DNA of 21,893 bases from a virus: positions 1 to 21,893 of the IMG/VR virus record IMGVR_UViG_3300035204_000146; one strand, given 5' to 3'. This document shows positions 14,498 to 21,893 of the stretch, one piece after another (within the stretch, counting starts at the first letter, position 1; each line of letters starts with the position of its first letter). The notes under the pieces were generated by a model, which worked only from the letters and a program-made list of their open reading frames with translations, did no database searches and was not told where the DNA came from. The position numbers were made by a program, and so were the translations under genes.

Positions 14498-14750
14498 GAG
14501 CAACGATATAACTAGTTGCTCTATATTCCTTCCAAGAGCCGTTCCTTATTTCACGGAACCTACCTCCCAAAAAATCGAGAAGAAAAACAACAGTCACTGA
14601 GATTACCTGTTACCATTTGGCCCGTTTATTTTAACGACACCCAAACTGATACAGCCCTTAGTTAGTTTGATACTTCTATGCATGTTTTAATATTGCACTA
14701 ATTAGTGTATTATAAACAATTTATTTTATATATTTATAGGAGAATGCAAA
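14498..14750 (+). promoter_or_regulatory. Long structured 5' leader of the capsid mRNA
   Basis: No gene fits here. The leader opens with a perfect 7-bp hairpin (GAGCAAC 14498-14504 with GTTGCTC 14515-14521) that begins exactly at the predicted transcript start, an arrangement known to protect mRNA from 5' decay. A second small stem pairs GTTCC (14541-14545) with GGAAC (14555-14559). The leader ends with an AT-rich stretch and the ribosome site TAGGAGA just before the capsid ATG at 14751. No tRNA or other known RNA is recognised. Confidence 0.5.
14696..14713 (+). promoter_or_regulatory. Palindromic promoter-like element before the capsid gene
   Basis: CACTAATTAGTG (14696-14707) is a perfect 12-bp palindrome, directly followed by TATTAT (14708-14713). 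The 15-mer TAATTAGTGTATTAT (14699-14713) is identical to 528-542, where it forms the -10 end of another promoter. Here the -35 is weak, so it is either a second capsid promoter or an operator. Confidence 0.45.
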
Positions 14751-15824
14751 ATGGCATTTCAATCTGCTTCAGGCTATTCTAACCTACCAAATGGTAATTT
14801 TAGCCCTGTAATTTATTCCAAAAAGGTTCAAAAGACCTTCCGCAAGTCTTCCGTAGTTGAAGACATTACCAACAATGACTACTTCGGTGAGATCGCCAAC
14901 CATGGTGACTCCGTTAAGATTATCAAGGAACCAGAAATCACTGTGAGCGATTACGCCCGTGGTAGCACTCTGGCCACCCAAGATATTGCAGACGAAGATT
15001 TCAGCCTTATCATCGACCAAGCTAACTACTACCAGTTTGCTATTGATGATATTGAAACTGCCCACTCCCATGTTAACTTCATGGATTTGGCCACTGATCG
15101 TGCTGCATACAAGCTGAAGGACAAGTACGATAGCGAAGTGCTGGGCTACCTGTCTGGTTTCGAGCGTAACGCTGGAGACACTGCTTGGATCGCACGTAGT
15201 TCTGCAAACGGCACTAAGGCAGATTCTGCTGCTGGTGCTGACGAACTGTTGGTTGCTAATAAGATGAACGCTACTACCTTTGGCGGCTCTGCTGCTTCTG
15301 GTACTACTGGTACTTCTGTACACGCTCTGACTTCTGTTCCTCTAGCCGTTGGCGGTGGTTCTGGTGTGGTAACTTCTCCACTTCAGTTGCTGAACCGCAT
15401 CAACCGTATGATGGACGAAGCTGACGTTGATACAGATAGCCGTTGGGTTGTTCTTGATCCTATCATCATTGAGATGTTGATGGATGAAGATTCCAAGCTG
15501 ATGAACGCTGATTGGGGTGGCAATGGCCAGCTAATGAGTGGTTCTGAGCCTACTTCCCTGCGTGGCTTCAAGGTGTACAAGTCTAACAACCTGCCTTACT
15601 TCGGTACAGGTGCAGACACATCTTCTGCTACTGGTTCTCGTACCAACTTTGGTGTTATCTGTGCTGGTCACAACTCTGCCGTAGCTACTGCACAGCAGTT
15701 GGCTAAGACTGAGACTTTCCGCAGCCCTAACACCTTTGCTGACGTAGTACGTGGTATGCAGCTATATGGCCGTAAGATTTTACGTCCTAATGCGCTGTTC
15801 ACTGCACACTATAACGTAGCGTAA
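14751..15824 (+). CDS. Major capsid protein
   Basis: This 357-aa protein follows the scaffold and has the size and style of a short-tailed phage capsid protein (HK97-like fold expected). The N-terminal half contains TFRKSSVVEDITNNDYFGEI and the SVKIIKEPEI to NYYQFAIDDIETAHS region typical of the E-loop and A-domain start. A Gly/Ser/Ala/Thr-rich segment around residues 160-205 is probably a surface loop or insertion. The C-terminus (FRSPNTFADVVRGMQLYGRKILRP) is the usual closing strand and helix. Leu codon CTG and Ala codon GCT are used more than in neighbouring genes, which favour TTA, CTA and GCA, as expected for a highly expressed gene. It has its own promoter, structured leader and terminator. 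Confidence 0.92.
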   Translation: MAFQSASGYSNLPNGNFSPVIYSKKVQKTFRKSSVVEDITNNDYFGEIANHGDSVKIIKEPEITVSDYARGSTLATQDIADEDFSLIIDQANYYQFAIDDIETAHSHVNFMDLATDRAAYKLKDKYDSEVLGYLSGFERNAGDTAWIARSSANGTKADSAAGADELLVANKMNATTFGGSAASGTTGTSVHALTSVPLAVGGGSGVVTSPLQLLNRINRMMDEADVDTDSRWVVLDPIIIEMLMDEDSKLMNADWGGNGQLMSGSEPTSLRGFKVYKSNNLPYFGTGADTSSATGSRTNFGVICAGHNSAVATAQQLAKTETFRSPNTFADVVRGMQLYGRKILRPNALFTAHYNVA

Positions 15825-15836
15825 GCTCGTTGACTT

Positions 15837-15868
15837 AAAGGGGGGTGGTTTCGGCCATTCCCCTTTTA
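15837..15868 (+). terminator. Strong terminator after the capsid gene
   Basis: AAAGGGG-GG-TGG (15837-15848) pairs with CCA-TT-CCCCTTT (15855-15866), using two G-U pairs, around a 6-nt TTTCGG loop, and ends in TTTTA. It lies 12 bases after the capsid stop. It would separate abundant capsid mRNA from the tail genes, which must then rely on read-through since no clear promoter follows. Confidence 0.8.
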
Positions 15869-15889
15869 TACCTTTTAGAGATTATTTGT

Positions 15890-16579
15890 ATGTCCAGTCC
15901 TTTCCTAGACCTAACTAACAAAACACTTCGTAGACTTAATGAGGTGGAGATTTCACAATCTGATTTTGCTAGTGTACGTGGCGTACAAGCATTGGCTAAG
16001 GATGCTGTACGAGCAGCAGTTGCTAAAATTAACCAAGCTGAATTTGAGTGGCCCTTTAATGCGGCAGAACACACTCAGACATTAGCAGTAGGGCAAGAAG
16101 AATATTCATGGCCTACATACTTTAAGACAGTAGATTGGAATAGCTTCCAACTACAAAAAGATTCCAGTTTAGGTGTAGATTATACACATCTAGACTACCT
16201 AAGTCGTGATGATTGGTACGAAGATCATCGTGATGAAGATTACACAGCAGGATCAGCAGGCAGAACACAGCCTACCAAAGTATTCCCCGGTCACGGCATG
16301 GGTTTTGGTGTAACACCTACACCAGACAAAGCCTACAGCTTAAAGTTCCGATACTACATGAACTATGCTGACCTGACTAATTATGACGACCTAAGTCGCA
16401 TCCCTGAAGCATTTGAGGATGTGATTATAGATGGTGCCTTATACCATATGTATATGTTCCGAGATAACATGGAAGCGGCACAATTAACTCAGGTTGCATT
16501 CTTACAAGGCGTGAAAGAGATGCAATCTCTGCTTATCAATAAATTCACTAGCGTAAGTGATACTAGAGTTAAATATTAA
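15890..16579 (+). CDS. Head-to-tail adaptor (tail tubular protein A-like)
   Basis: I start this gene at ATG 15890. An in-frame GTG at 15845 would lie inside the terminator hairpin and add an unlikely leader. The 229-aa protein begins LTNKTLRRLNEVEISQSDFA, then VQALAKDAVRAAVAKINQAE and EWPFN, a pattern I associate with gp11-type adaptors of short-tailed phages in aquatic settings. An all-helical C-terminus (EDVIIDGALYHMYMFRDNME) follows the beta-rich middle. The adaptor forms a ring below the portal and joins it to the nozzle. The stop overlaps the next ATG (TAATG), so translation is coupled. The ribosome site is weak. Confidence 0.75.
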   Translation: MSSPFLDLTNKTLRRLNEVEISQSDFASVRGVQALAKDAVRAAVAKINQAEFEWPFNAAEHTQTLAVGQEEYSWPTYFKTVDWNSFQLQKDSSLGVDYTHLDYLSRDDWYEDHRDEDYTAGSAGRTQPTKVFPGHGMGFGVTPTPDKAYSLKFRYYMNYADLTNYDDLSRIPEAFEDVIIDGALYHMYMFRDNMEAAQLTQVAFLQGVKEMQSLLINKFTSVSDTRVKY

Positions 16580-18258
16580 TGGCTGACAGCATTGAATCCT
16601 TTAAGGTCATCTGTGCGGGTGGCCTCAACTCTAATGAGAACCACCTAGAGTTATCCGAGGCAACCCCCGGTGCGGCTACTCGACTAGTGAATTATGAACC
16701 GTCATTATTTGGCGGTTATCGTCGTATTAACGGTTATGAATTATACGATAGCACTTTCCCTGAAGTAGGCGACCATTCTTCAGTGGCGAACACAGCCGAG
16801 GGGAAGGTATTAGGATTAGCCCTGTACCGAGATGATGCGACAGACCAAGACATAGGTATAGCTTTCCGCAAGGATGCAGGTAGTAACTCCTACAGTGCTT
16901 ATAAGTACGTGAAATATGTAGGTTGGGTAAAGTACACCTTCGATCATTCCATTACACGCCAGTACACTAATAGCGCCAATATATCAGTAAAGAAGATACG
17001 CTACGCTACCTTTAACTTCGGTGATGGCAATAAGATTATCTTTGTAGATGGCGTTAACCCTGCAATGATATTTGACGGTACTGAATGGAATGAGATTACG
17101 GTTGCAGGCACAGGTCATCATACTACTACTTCGACTGCCAGCCCCGGTGGGGATCAAGCCTTAGATGCTCCTGCACTAGTAGACGTATTCAAGAACCACA
17201 TATTCTTGGGTGGGGATAGATTATATCAAGCTACTATGGCTCATTCAGCCCCTCTAGCAGCACATGATTTCACTGTAGCTAATGGCGCTGGGCAGTTATC
17301 CGTAGGATTTGATGTAGTTCAGTTCAAGCCCTTCCGAGATGATCTATTTATCTTTGGCGGCAACGGTATTAAGAAGGCTACAGCAGACACTACAGCAGGC
17401 TTCCTAGTTGAACCTGTGACAGCTAACGTAGGTTGTATCGCCAGAGATTCAGTTTTAGAAATTGGTGGTGACTTAGTATTCTTAGCACCAGATGGTATTC
17501 GCCCTGTGGCAGGTACAAGTCGAATTGGTGACGTAGAATTAGAAACTATATCCAAGCCTATCCAGCAGCTACTGACTGACCTACCTTTAGACTACGATCT
17601 AGACAATTTAAATGGCGTAGTCATTCGATCCAAGTCCCAGCTACGATACTTCATAGGGGACGACACTGACGCAGACACAGCCAACAGTTTTGGTATCATA
17701 GGTGGCCTACGTAGTGCTGACCAAAAGCTAGGGTGGGAGTTTGGCGAGTTAATGGGCTTCAGGGCCAGTTGCTGCACTAGTGGATACATTGGCCGCTTTG
17801 AGTATGTCTTACATGGCGACTATGACGGTAAGGTCTACCTACAAGAGCAAGGCACCACATTAAATGGTGACGACATTCTAGCAGTTTACGGCACTCCTTA
17901 TTATGACTTTGGGGACACTCAAGTTCGTAAGATTATGCGATCAGTCCACACCTTCATTAGGGCTGAAGGCCCACTAACAATTAACTTAGCCGTTGGTTAC
18001 GATTGGAAGGACGCTAATACAGCTACTCCAGCAGATTACTCTGCAAGCTCTGAAGGTGCGCCAGTTACCTACAAGGGCCGTAACATTAAGTATGGCGGCA
18101 CCAACATTAAATACGGTGGTAGTTCTAAACCAATAATGACAACCGAGATTCAAGGCTCAGGTTATTCTACCCAACTTACCTACGTGTCTTATGGGGACTT
18201 CGATCCCTACTCTATTCAAGGCATGGTTTTTGAATTTTCAGTTGCAGGAAGACGATAA
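16579..18258 (+). CDS. Tail nozzle-like protein (tail tubular protein B-like)
   Basis: This 559-aa protein begins within the adaptor stop codon. It is nearly all beta-structured, with repeated blade-like segments such as NKIIFVDGVNPAMIFDG, KNHIFLGGDRLYQATMAHSA and GDLVFLAPDGIRPVAGTSRI, consistent with the beta-propeller of gp12-type nozzles. An opening segment (GGLNSNENHLELSEATPGAA, then RLVNYEP and GGYRRINGY) is the usual start of such proteins, and the end (GMVFEFSVAGRR) matches typical C-terminal strands. The nozzle hexamer closes the short tail and opens on receptor contact. It is followed immediately by the fibre gene. The identification rests on position and fold-like pattern. Confidence 0.75.
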   Translation: MADSIESFKVICAGGLNSNENHLELSEATPGAATRLVNYEPSLFGGYRRINGYELYDSTFPEVGDHSSVANTAEGKVLGLALYRDDATDQDIGIAFRKDAGSNSYSAYKYVKYVGWVKYTFDHSITRQYTNSANISVKKIRYATFNFGDGNKIIFVDGVNPAMIFDGTEWNEITVAGTGHHTTTSTASPGGDQALDAPALVDVFKNHIFLGGDRLYQATMAHSAPLAAHDFTVANGAGQLSVGFDVVQFKPFRDDLFIFGGNGIKKATADTTAGFLVEPVTANVGCIARDSVLEIGGDLVFLAPDGIRPVAGTSRIGDVELETISKPIQQLLTDLPLDYDLDNLNGVVIRSKSQLRYFIGDDTDADTANSFGIIGGLRSADQKLGWEFGELMGFRASCCTSGYIGRFEYVLHGDYDGKVYLQEQGTTLNGDDILAVYGTPYYDFGDTQVRKIMRSVHTFIRAEGPLTINLAVGYDWKDANTATPADYSASSEGAPVTYKGRNIKYGGTNIKYGGSSKPIMTTEIQGSGYSTQLTYVSYGDFDPYSIQGMVFEFSVAGRR

Positions 18259-21200
18259 ATGACAGGTTATACTAGACAATCAGTAGCATCCATAATCAAC
18301 GGTGAGGACATTACAGCACCCCCGTTGAATGCGGAATTTAATACACTTCAATCTGCCTTTAATGGTACTTCTGGACACTCCCATGATGGTGGAACAGGTA
18401 ATGGCCCCAAGATCAATCTGGGAACATCATTAACTGGCTACCTCCCTTCCTTACATGGTGGTGTAGGTGGTTTGAACAATATGGCAGCTTCCACAGCGCC
18501 TACTACCACAAACGATAGTGCAAGTGGCTATGCCCCCGGCTCTATGTGGCTGGATACTACGACAGGACGTTTCTACCTCTGTGTCGTTAACGTAGCCAAT
18601 AATGCAGTGTGGACTGAATTGGTTGGCGTACAAGAAGCTAACCGTATTGTGCCTCATACTAATGATGCTGTTAGCTTAGGCACCACCACCTATAAGTTCA
18701 AAAATGGTTACTTCACAGGTACACTTTCAGCACCCAATGTTACTGCAACCTCTGCTCTAGCCTCTACAGGTACGCTCACAGTGTCTGGGGCATCTACCCT
18801 TGCCACCGTACAGGGTACTACCATAACGGCCACTACGGGCTTTGTAGGAGGCTTAACGGGGGATGTAGTAGGTAACGTCACAGGAAACCTTACTGGTAAC
18901 TCAACAGGTAATCTTACAGGTAATGTAACGGGTAATGTAACCGCAGGATCAGGTACTTCCACATTCAATGATGTAACTATTGATGGCACATTGAATATGA
19001 ATGGTAACTCCTCTGCTACTATTACTAACCTGACTGACCCTTCTAATGCACAAGATGCCTCCACCAAGAATTATACAGATACTCAAGATGCTCTGAAGCT
19101 AAACCTATCAGGCGGCACTATGTCTGGTGCGGTTGCTATGGGCAGCAATAAGATTACAGGTCTAGGTACACCCACAGCGTCCAGTGATGCAGCTACTAAA
19201 GGCTATGTCGATCAAGAAGTAAGTGCAGTAATTGACTCCGCACCGGGAGCTTTAGATACGCTAAATGAATTGGCTGCTGCTCTAGGTGATGACGCTAACT
19301 TCAGCACCACTATCACTAACTCTGTAGCCACTAAACTACCTAAAGCTGGTGGTACTATGTCTGGTGACATTGCAATGGGTACTAATAAGGTTACTGGCCT
19401 TGATACTCCCACAGATAGCGCAGACGCAACCACCAAGGCTTATGTAGATAACGCAGACGCTACTAAGGTTTCTAAGTCAGGCGATACCATGTCTGGCAAC
19501 CTGTCCATGAGTTCTAATAAGGTGACTGCACTAGCTAACCCTACTGCAAGTACAGATGCTGCCAATAAGAGTTATGTAGACAGCCAAGATGGTCTTAAAG
19601 TTACTAAGTCAGGTGATACCATGTCAGGTAACTTGGCTATGGGTTCCAACAAGATCACTGGGTTAGGTACGCCTACAGCTAATACAGATGCAGCCAATAA
19701 GACATACGTAGACTCCATCTTAGGTAGCTCTGCTGCTGCATCTACTTCCGCTGCAAATGCGGCTACCTCAGAGTCAAATGCTGATACCAGTGCATTAAAT
19801 GCTGCCGCATCAGAAGCTAACGCCTTGTCTTACAAGAATGCTACTGCTGCAAGTGCTACTGATGCCGCAAACTCAGCCGCCTCTGCTGCCAGTGCCTTAG
19901 ACAGTTTTGATGACAGATACTTAGGCTCCAAAGCATCTGCACCTAGCGTAGACAATGATGGTAACGCCCTAATTGAAGGTGCGCTATATTTCGACAGCAC
20001 CAGCAACGGTATGCAAGTATATGATGGTGCCAACTGGATTGCTGCATCATCCTCTGGCAACGTATCCTTCCTCAAGTATAAGTATGTCGCCACAAACAAC
20101 CAGACCACATTCAGCGGCCAAGATAGTAATGGCGTTACCCTGTCCTACACAGTCGGCAACATTGTCGTAATACTTAACGGCATAGTCTTAGATGCCTCAG
20201 ACTTCACTGCCACTAGCGGTACATCAATCGTTCTGGCTAGTGGTGCAAGCACAGGTGACGAACTATCCATCCGAGCATACAAGTCATTCACCACAGCCGA
20301 TATGGTTCCAGCATCTACTGGCGGTACTTTCGGTGGTGATGTTGACATTAGCGGCACAGTCACGGCTGATGGTTTGAATGTTAACACCATCGTGCAAGCT
20401 GTTTCTCAGTCGGGTGGAGTGCTGTTCGGCTTTAATAATCAGTACGGAATGCAGTTAAAACAATACTCAACTTCTGGTGGCGTTCCATACGCTTCAATTG
20501 TTGCCCCTGACGACAACAATGGGTGGTTATCCATTGAGGTTGGTGGAAGCCAAACTGAAGCGGCTCGCTTTGCCGCCAACGGAGACATCAGCTTCTACGA
20601 CACCACAGGCAGCGCTAAGTTCTTCTGGGATGCGTCTGCGGAGTCTTTGGGAATCGGTCAAGGTGTGTTCAGCGGTACACAAGCCTTAAATCTTAAAGGT
20701 GAAGGTATAGCTATCAAGAATGACAAATCTGGTAGCAACAACAACTGGTCACTGATACGGAACACAGGGACATCTTCAACCTCTAACATTAGCTTTGTTA
20801 CTGGCGCTGGCGAAGCAATGGTTCTTGACCACAACATGAACGTGGGGATTGGTTGTTCGCCTAATGCTAGTGCTGATTTGCACGTTGCTGATACTTCAGA
20901 TGCTCGTATATGGCTAGAGGCAACCAGTGGCGACACAATGGAACTTTACGCTGGGACAAATGTTTCTCTGTTTAATCGGAGTAACAATGCTTTAACTTTT
21001 GGTACAAACAACACAGAGCGACTTCGTATTGACTCAAGCGGCAATGTTGGGATTGGTACGAGCCTATCTAACCCTGAAAAGAAGTTGCACATTTTTGATA
21101 GCACACAAGCAAACCAAGCTATTCGATTTGGCAATCCAAGTGCTACGCCTTATGGAGAAATTAATTATAACTCAACGGGTGTTGAGCATTTATATATTAG

Positions 21201-21893
21201 GTCAAAAGGCACGACAACTGGTTACGGCAATATTGTGTTTGAAACTGGTTCGGCACTTGATGAAGCCATGCGTATCGACTCTAGCGGTAATGTGCTTGTT
21301 GGTAAGAGTACTACATCCGTAAGCACTGCTGGCACATTTATAGGTGGTGGTGGTAATAATGGGCTTGTTGAAATCACAAGAGATGGTAACTACCCATTAA
21401 GGCTTAATCGTAAAACTTCTGATGGTCAGATTTTGCGCTTTGATAAGGATGGCAGCACTGTGGGGAGTATTGGCGTAGACAACGGAGACAACCTGACAAT
21501 TTCAGGAAACTCCTCACACGCAGGACTAAACTTTAGCGATAATGCAATTAATCCTTATAAAAATGGTAGTTATACCGATGGAACTTGTGATTTAGGCTGG
21601 TCAGGTAGTCGCTTCAAAGACGCTTACCTCTCAGGCACAGTGAATGCTGGTGGTCTGGTGGTTAATGCAGGCGCTTCCAACGTAGTTGCCACTTTTGAAA
21701 GCACCGATGGTGTTGGCGCAATCGAACTAAAAGACTCGTCAGGTACTTGTGAACTGAGTACCTCAAGCGGAGGTTTCAGCGTCCAACCAAATGGCGGTGT
21801 AAGCGCACTGACGGTTGCCAGTAATGGTGATGTTGATATAGGCTCATTTTCATCCTCTGGTGCCAGTACAGGTGTGCATTTTGATGTGGGTGG
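18259..21893 (+). CDS. Tail fibre / receptor-binding protein (cut by right edge)
   Basis: The ATG directly follows the nozzle stop, and the frame is open to the end of the window (about 1211 residues). The N-terminus (SVASIINGEDITAPPLNAEF, then GHSHDGG) resembles the virion-anchoring start of many phage fibres. Then come a KFKNGYFTGTL module, a run of GNxTGN repeats (about residues 202-229), four MSGxxxMGxNKxTxL...YVD repeats (about 283-486), an Ala/Ser-rich coiled coil, and a DDRYLGSKASAP...YFDST head-of-shaft module (about 550). The distal part has RIDSSGNVGIGT-type repeats and a second FKDAYLSGT module near 1117. That architecture usually ends in a peptidase S74 self-cleaving chaperone, which would lie beyond the edge. 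The protein binds the host surface. Confidence 0.9.
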   Translation, partial: MTGYTRQSVASIINGEDITAPPLNAEFNTLQSAFNGTSGHSHDGGTGNGPKINLGTSLTGYLPSLHGGVGGLNNMAASTAPTTTNDSASGYAPGSMWLDTTTGRFYLCVVNVANNAVWTELVGVQEANRIVPHTNDAVSLGTTTYKFKNGYFTGTLSAPNVTATSALASTGTLTVSGASTLATVQGTTITATTGFVGGLTGDVVGNVTGNLTGNSTGNLTGNVTGNVTAGSGTSTFNDVTIDGTLNMNGNSSATITNLTDPSNAQDASTKNYTDTQDALKLNLSGGTMSGAVAMGSNKITGLGTPTASSDAATKGYVDQEVSAVIDSAPGALDTLNELAAALGDDANFSTTITNSVATKLPKAGGTMSGDIAMGTNKVTGLDTPTDSADATTKAYVDNADATKVSKSGDTMSGNLSMSSNKVTALANPTASTDAANKSYVDSQDGLKVTKSGDTMSGNLAMGSNKITGLGTPTANTDAANKTYVDSILGSSAAASTSAANAATSESNADTSALNAAASEANALSYKNATAASATDAANSAASAASALDSFDDRYLGSKASAPSVDNDGNALIEGALYFDSTSNGMQVYDGANWIAASSSGNVSFLKYKYVATNNQTTFSGQDSNGVTLSYTVGNIVVILNGIVLDASDFTATSGTSIVLASGASTGDELSIRAYKSFTTADMVPASTGGTFGGDVDISGTVTADGLNVNTIVQAVSQSGGVLFGFNNQYGMQLKQYSTSGGVPYASIVAPDDNNGWLSIEVGGSQTEAARFAANGDISFYDTTGSAKFFWDASAESLGIGQGVFSGTQALNLKGEGIAIKNDKSGSNNNWSLIRNTGTSSTSNISFVTGAGEAMVLDHNMNVGIGCSPNASADLHVADTSDARIWLEATSGDTMELYAGTNVSLFNRSNNALTFGTNNTERLRIDSSGNVGIGTSLSNPEKKLHIFDSTQANQAIRFGNPSATPYGEINYNSTGVEHLYIRSKGTTTGYGNIVFETGSALDEAMRIDSSGNVLVGKSTTSVSTAGTFIGGGGNNGLVEITRDGNYPLRLNRKTSDGQILRFDKDGSTVGSIGVDNGDNLTISGNSSHAGLNFSDNAINPYKNGSYTDGTCDLGWSGSRFKDAYLSGTVNAGGLVVNAGASNVVATFESTDGVGAIELKDSSGTCELSTSSGGFSVQPNGGVSALTVASNGDVDIGSFSSSGASTGVHFDVG
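18852..18942 (+). repeat. Short tandem repeats encoding GNxTGN in the fibre
   Basis: About six imperfect 12-base units of the form GGTAAYNTNACA/G encode G-N-x-T repeated (VGNVTGNLTGNSTGNLTGNV). The repeat probably forms an extended triple-stranded beta shaft, and slippage could change its length. Confidence 0.7.
19020..19715 (+). repeat. Roughly 130-base tandem repeats in the fibre shaft
   Basis: One partial unit (19020-19100) and four longer units begin near 19106, 19334, 19468 and 19597. Each encodes GGTMSG or SGDTMSG, then a short M-x-x-N-K-(I/V)-T stretch, (L/A)-x-x-PT, and DA(A/T)(T/N)K-x-YVD. The unit following 19106 is separated from the next by a GALDTLNELAAALGDD insertion, a known companion motif in phage fibres. 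The last two units are the most alike, suggesting recent duplication. Confidence 0.8.

Noticed and set aside
14784-15323. 179-codon minus-strand frame opposite the capsid gene
   Set aside because: Low-complexity Ser/Thr/Val antisense translation of the capsid gene, with no promoter or ribosome site.
15845-15889. Upstream GTG start for the adaptor gene
   Set aside because: It falls inside the strong capsid terminator hairpin; the ATG at 15890 gives the expected N-terminus.
18708-20108. Minus-strand frames in the fibre region rich in Val, Pro and Ala
   Set aside because: They are shadows of the fibre's repetitive Thr/Gly/Ala codons.
1-21893. CRISPR array, tRNA genes, insertion sequences or attachment sites
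   Set aside because: I saw no regularly spaced repeats outside the fibre, no cloverleaf-like sequence, no transposase and no integrase or terminal direct repeats.

Overview
This 21.9 kb window is part of the genome of a tailed double-stranded DNA phage, read entirely on the + strand. The gene order is that of a packaging, head and tail operon: small terminase, large terminase, portal, ClpP-like protease, membrane cassette, lysozyme-bearing internal protein, scaffold, major capsid protein, tail adaptor, tail nozzle-like protein, tail fibre. No tape-measure or long-tail genes lie between capsid and fibre, which fits a short-tailed (podovirus-like) virion. The host is very probably Gram-negative: the phage carries an SbmA/BacA-type inner-membrane peptide transporter, a TolQ/MotA-type proton channel pair and a muralytic virion protein. 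The style of the fibre N-terminus and internal protein suggests a marine or aquatic phage, but this is inference. Promoters match the bacterial sigma70 consensus (TTGACA, TGnTATAAT), so host polymerase probably transcribes this region.

Layout. Bases 1-147 hold the 3' end of an unrecognised gene. Bases 311-1309 carry three small genes: a stand-alone DUF2384-type (MbcA/ParS/Xre) antitoxin-like protein, an acidic unknown, and an endonuclease VII/HNH-like nuclease. A terminator at 1319-1351 ends this block. A near-perfect promoter at 1426-1455 then opens the packaging operon (86-aa unknown, TerS, TerL, portal; to 6145). A promoter-like element at 6151-6159 precedes a small coiled-coil protein and a cytoplasmic ClpP-like protease.

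The unusual region is 6995-10427. Six tightly packed genes, several overlapping, encode a 30-aa membrane peptide, a membrane-anchored ClpP-like protease, an SbmA/BacA-family peptide transporter, a minimal MotA/TolQ/ExbB-like channel subunit, a MotB/ExbD/ZorB-like partner with a DUF2135/YfaP-like domain, and a two-helix membrane protein. This looks like a phage-encoded cell-envelope module built into a virion operon. Its role is unknown; candidates are envelope remodelling, superinfection exclusion, control of lysis, or processing and import of peptides. It is followed directly by a 1054-aa protein with an N-terminal lysozyme domain and a ParB-like domain, probably an ejected internal virion protein.

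Hairpins at 13601-13655 separate this protein from the scaffold gene. The capsid gene has its own promoter, a 5'-terminal stem-loop and a roughly 250-nt leader with a palindromic promoter-like element, and it ends in a strong terminator. The tail genes follow, and the tail fibre runs off the right edge.

Across the window three short palindromes appear to be completely missing: CCWGG, GGWCC and CGCG. All 21 Pro-Gly and all 14 Gly-Pro dipeptides found use the codons that avoid the first two. This looks like selection against restriction or methylation targets.
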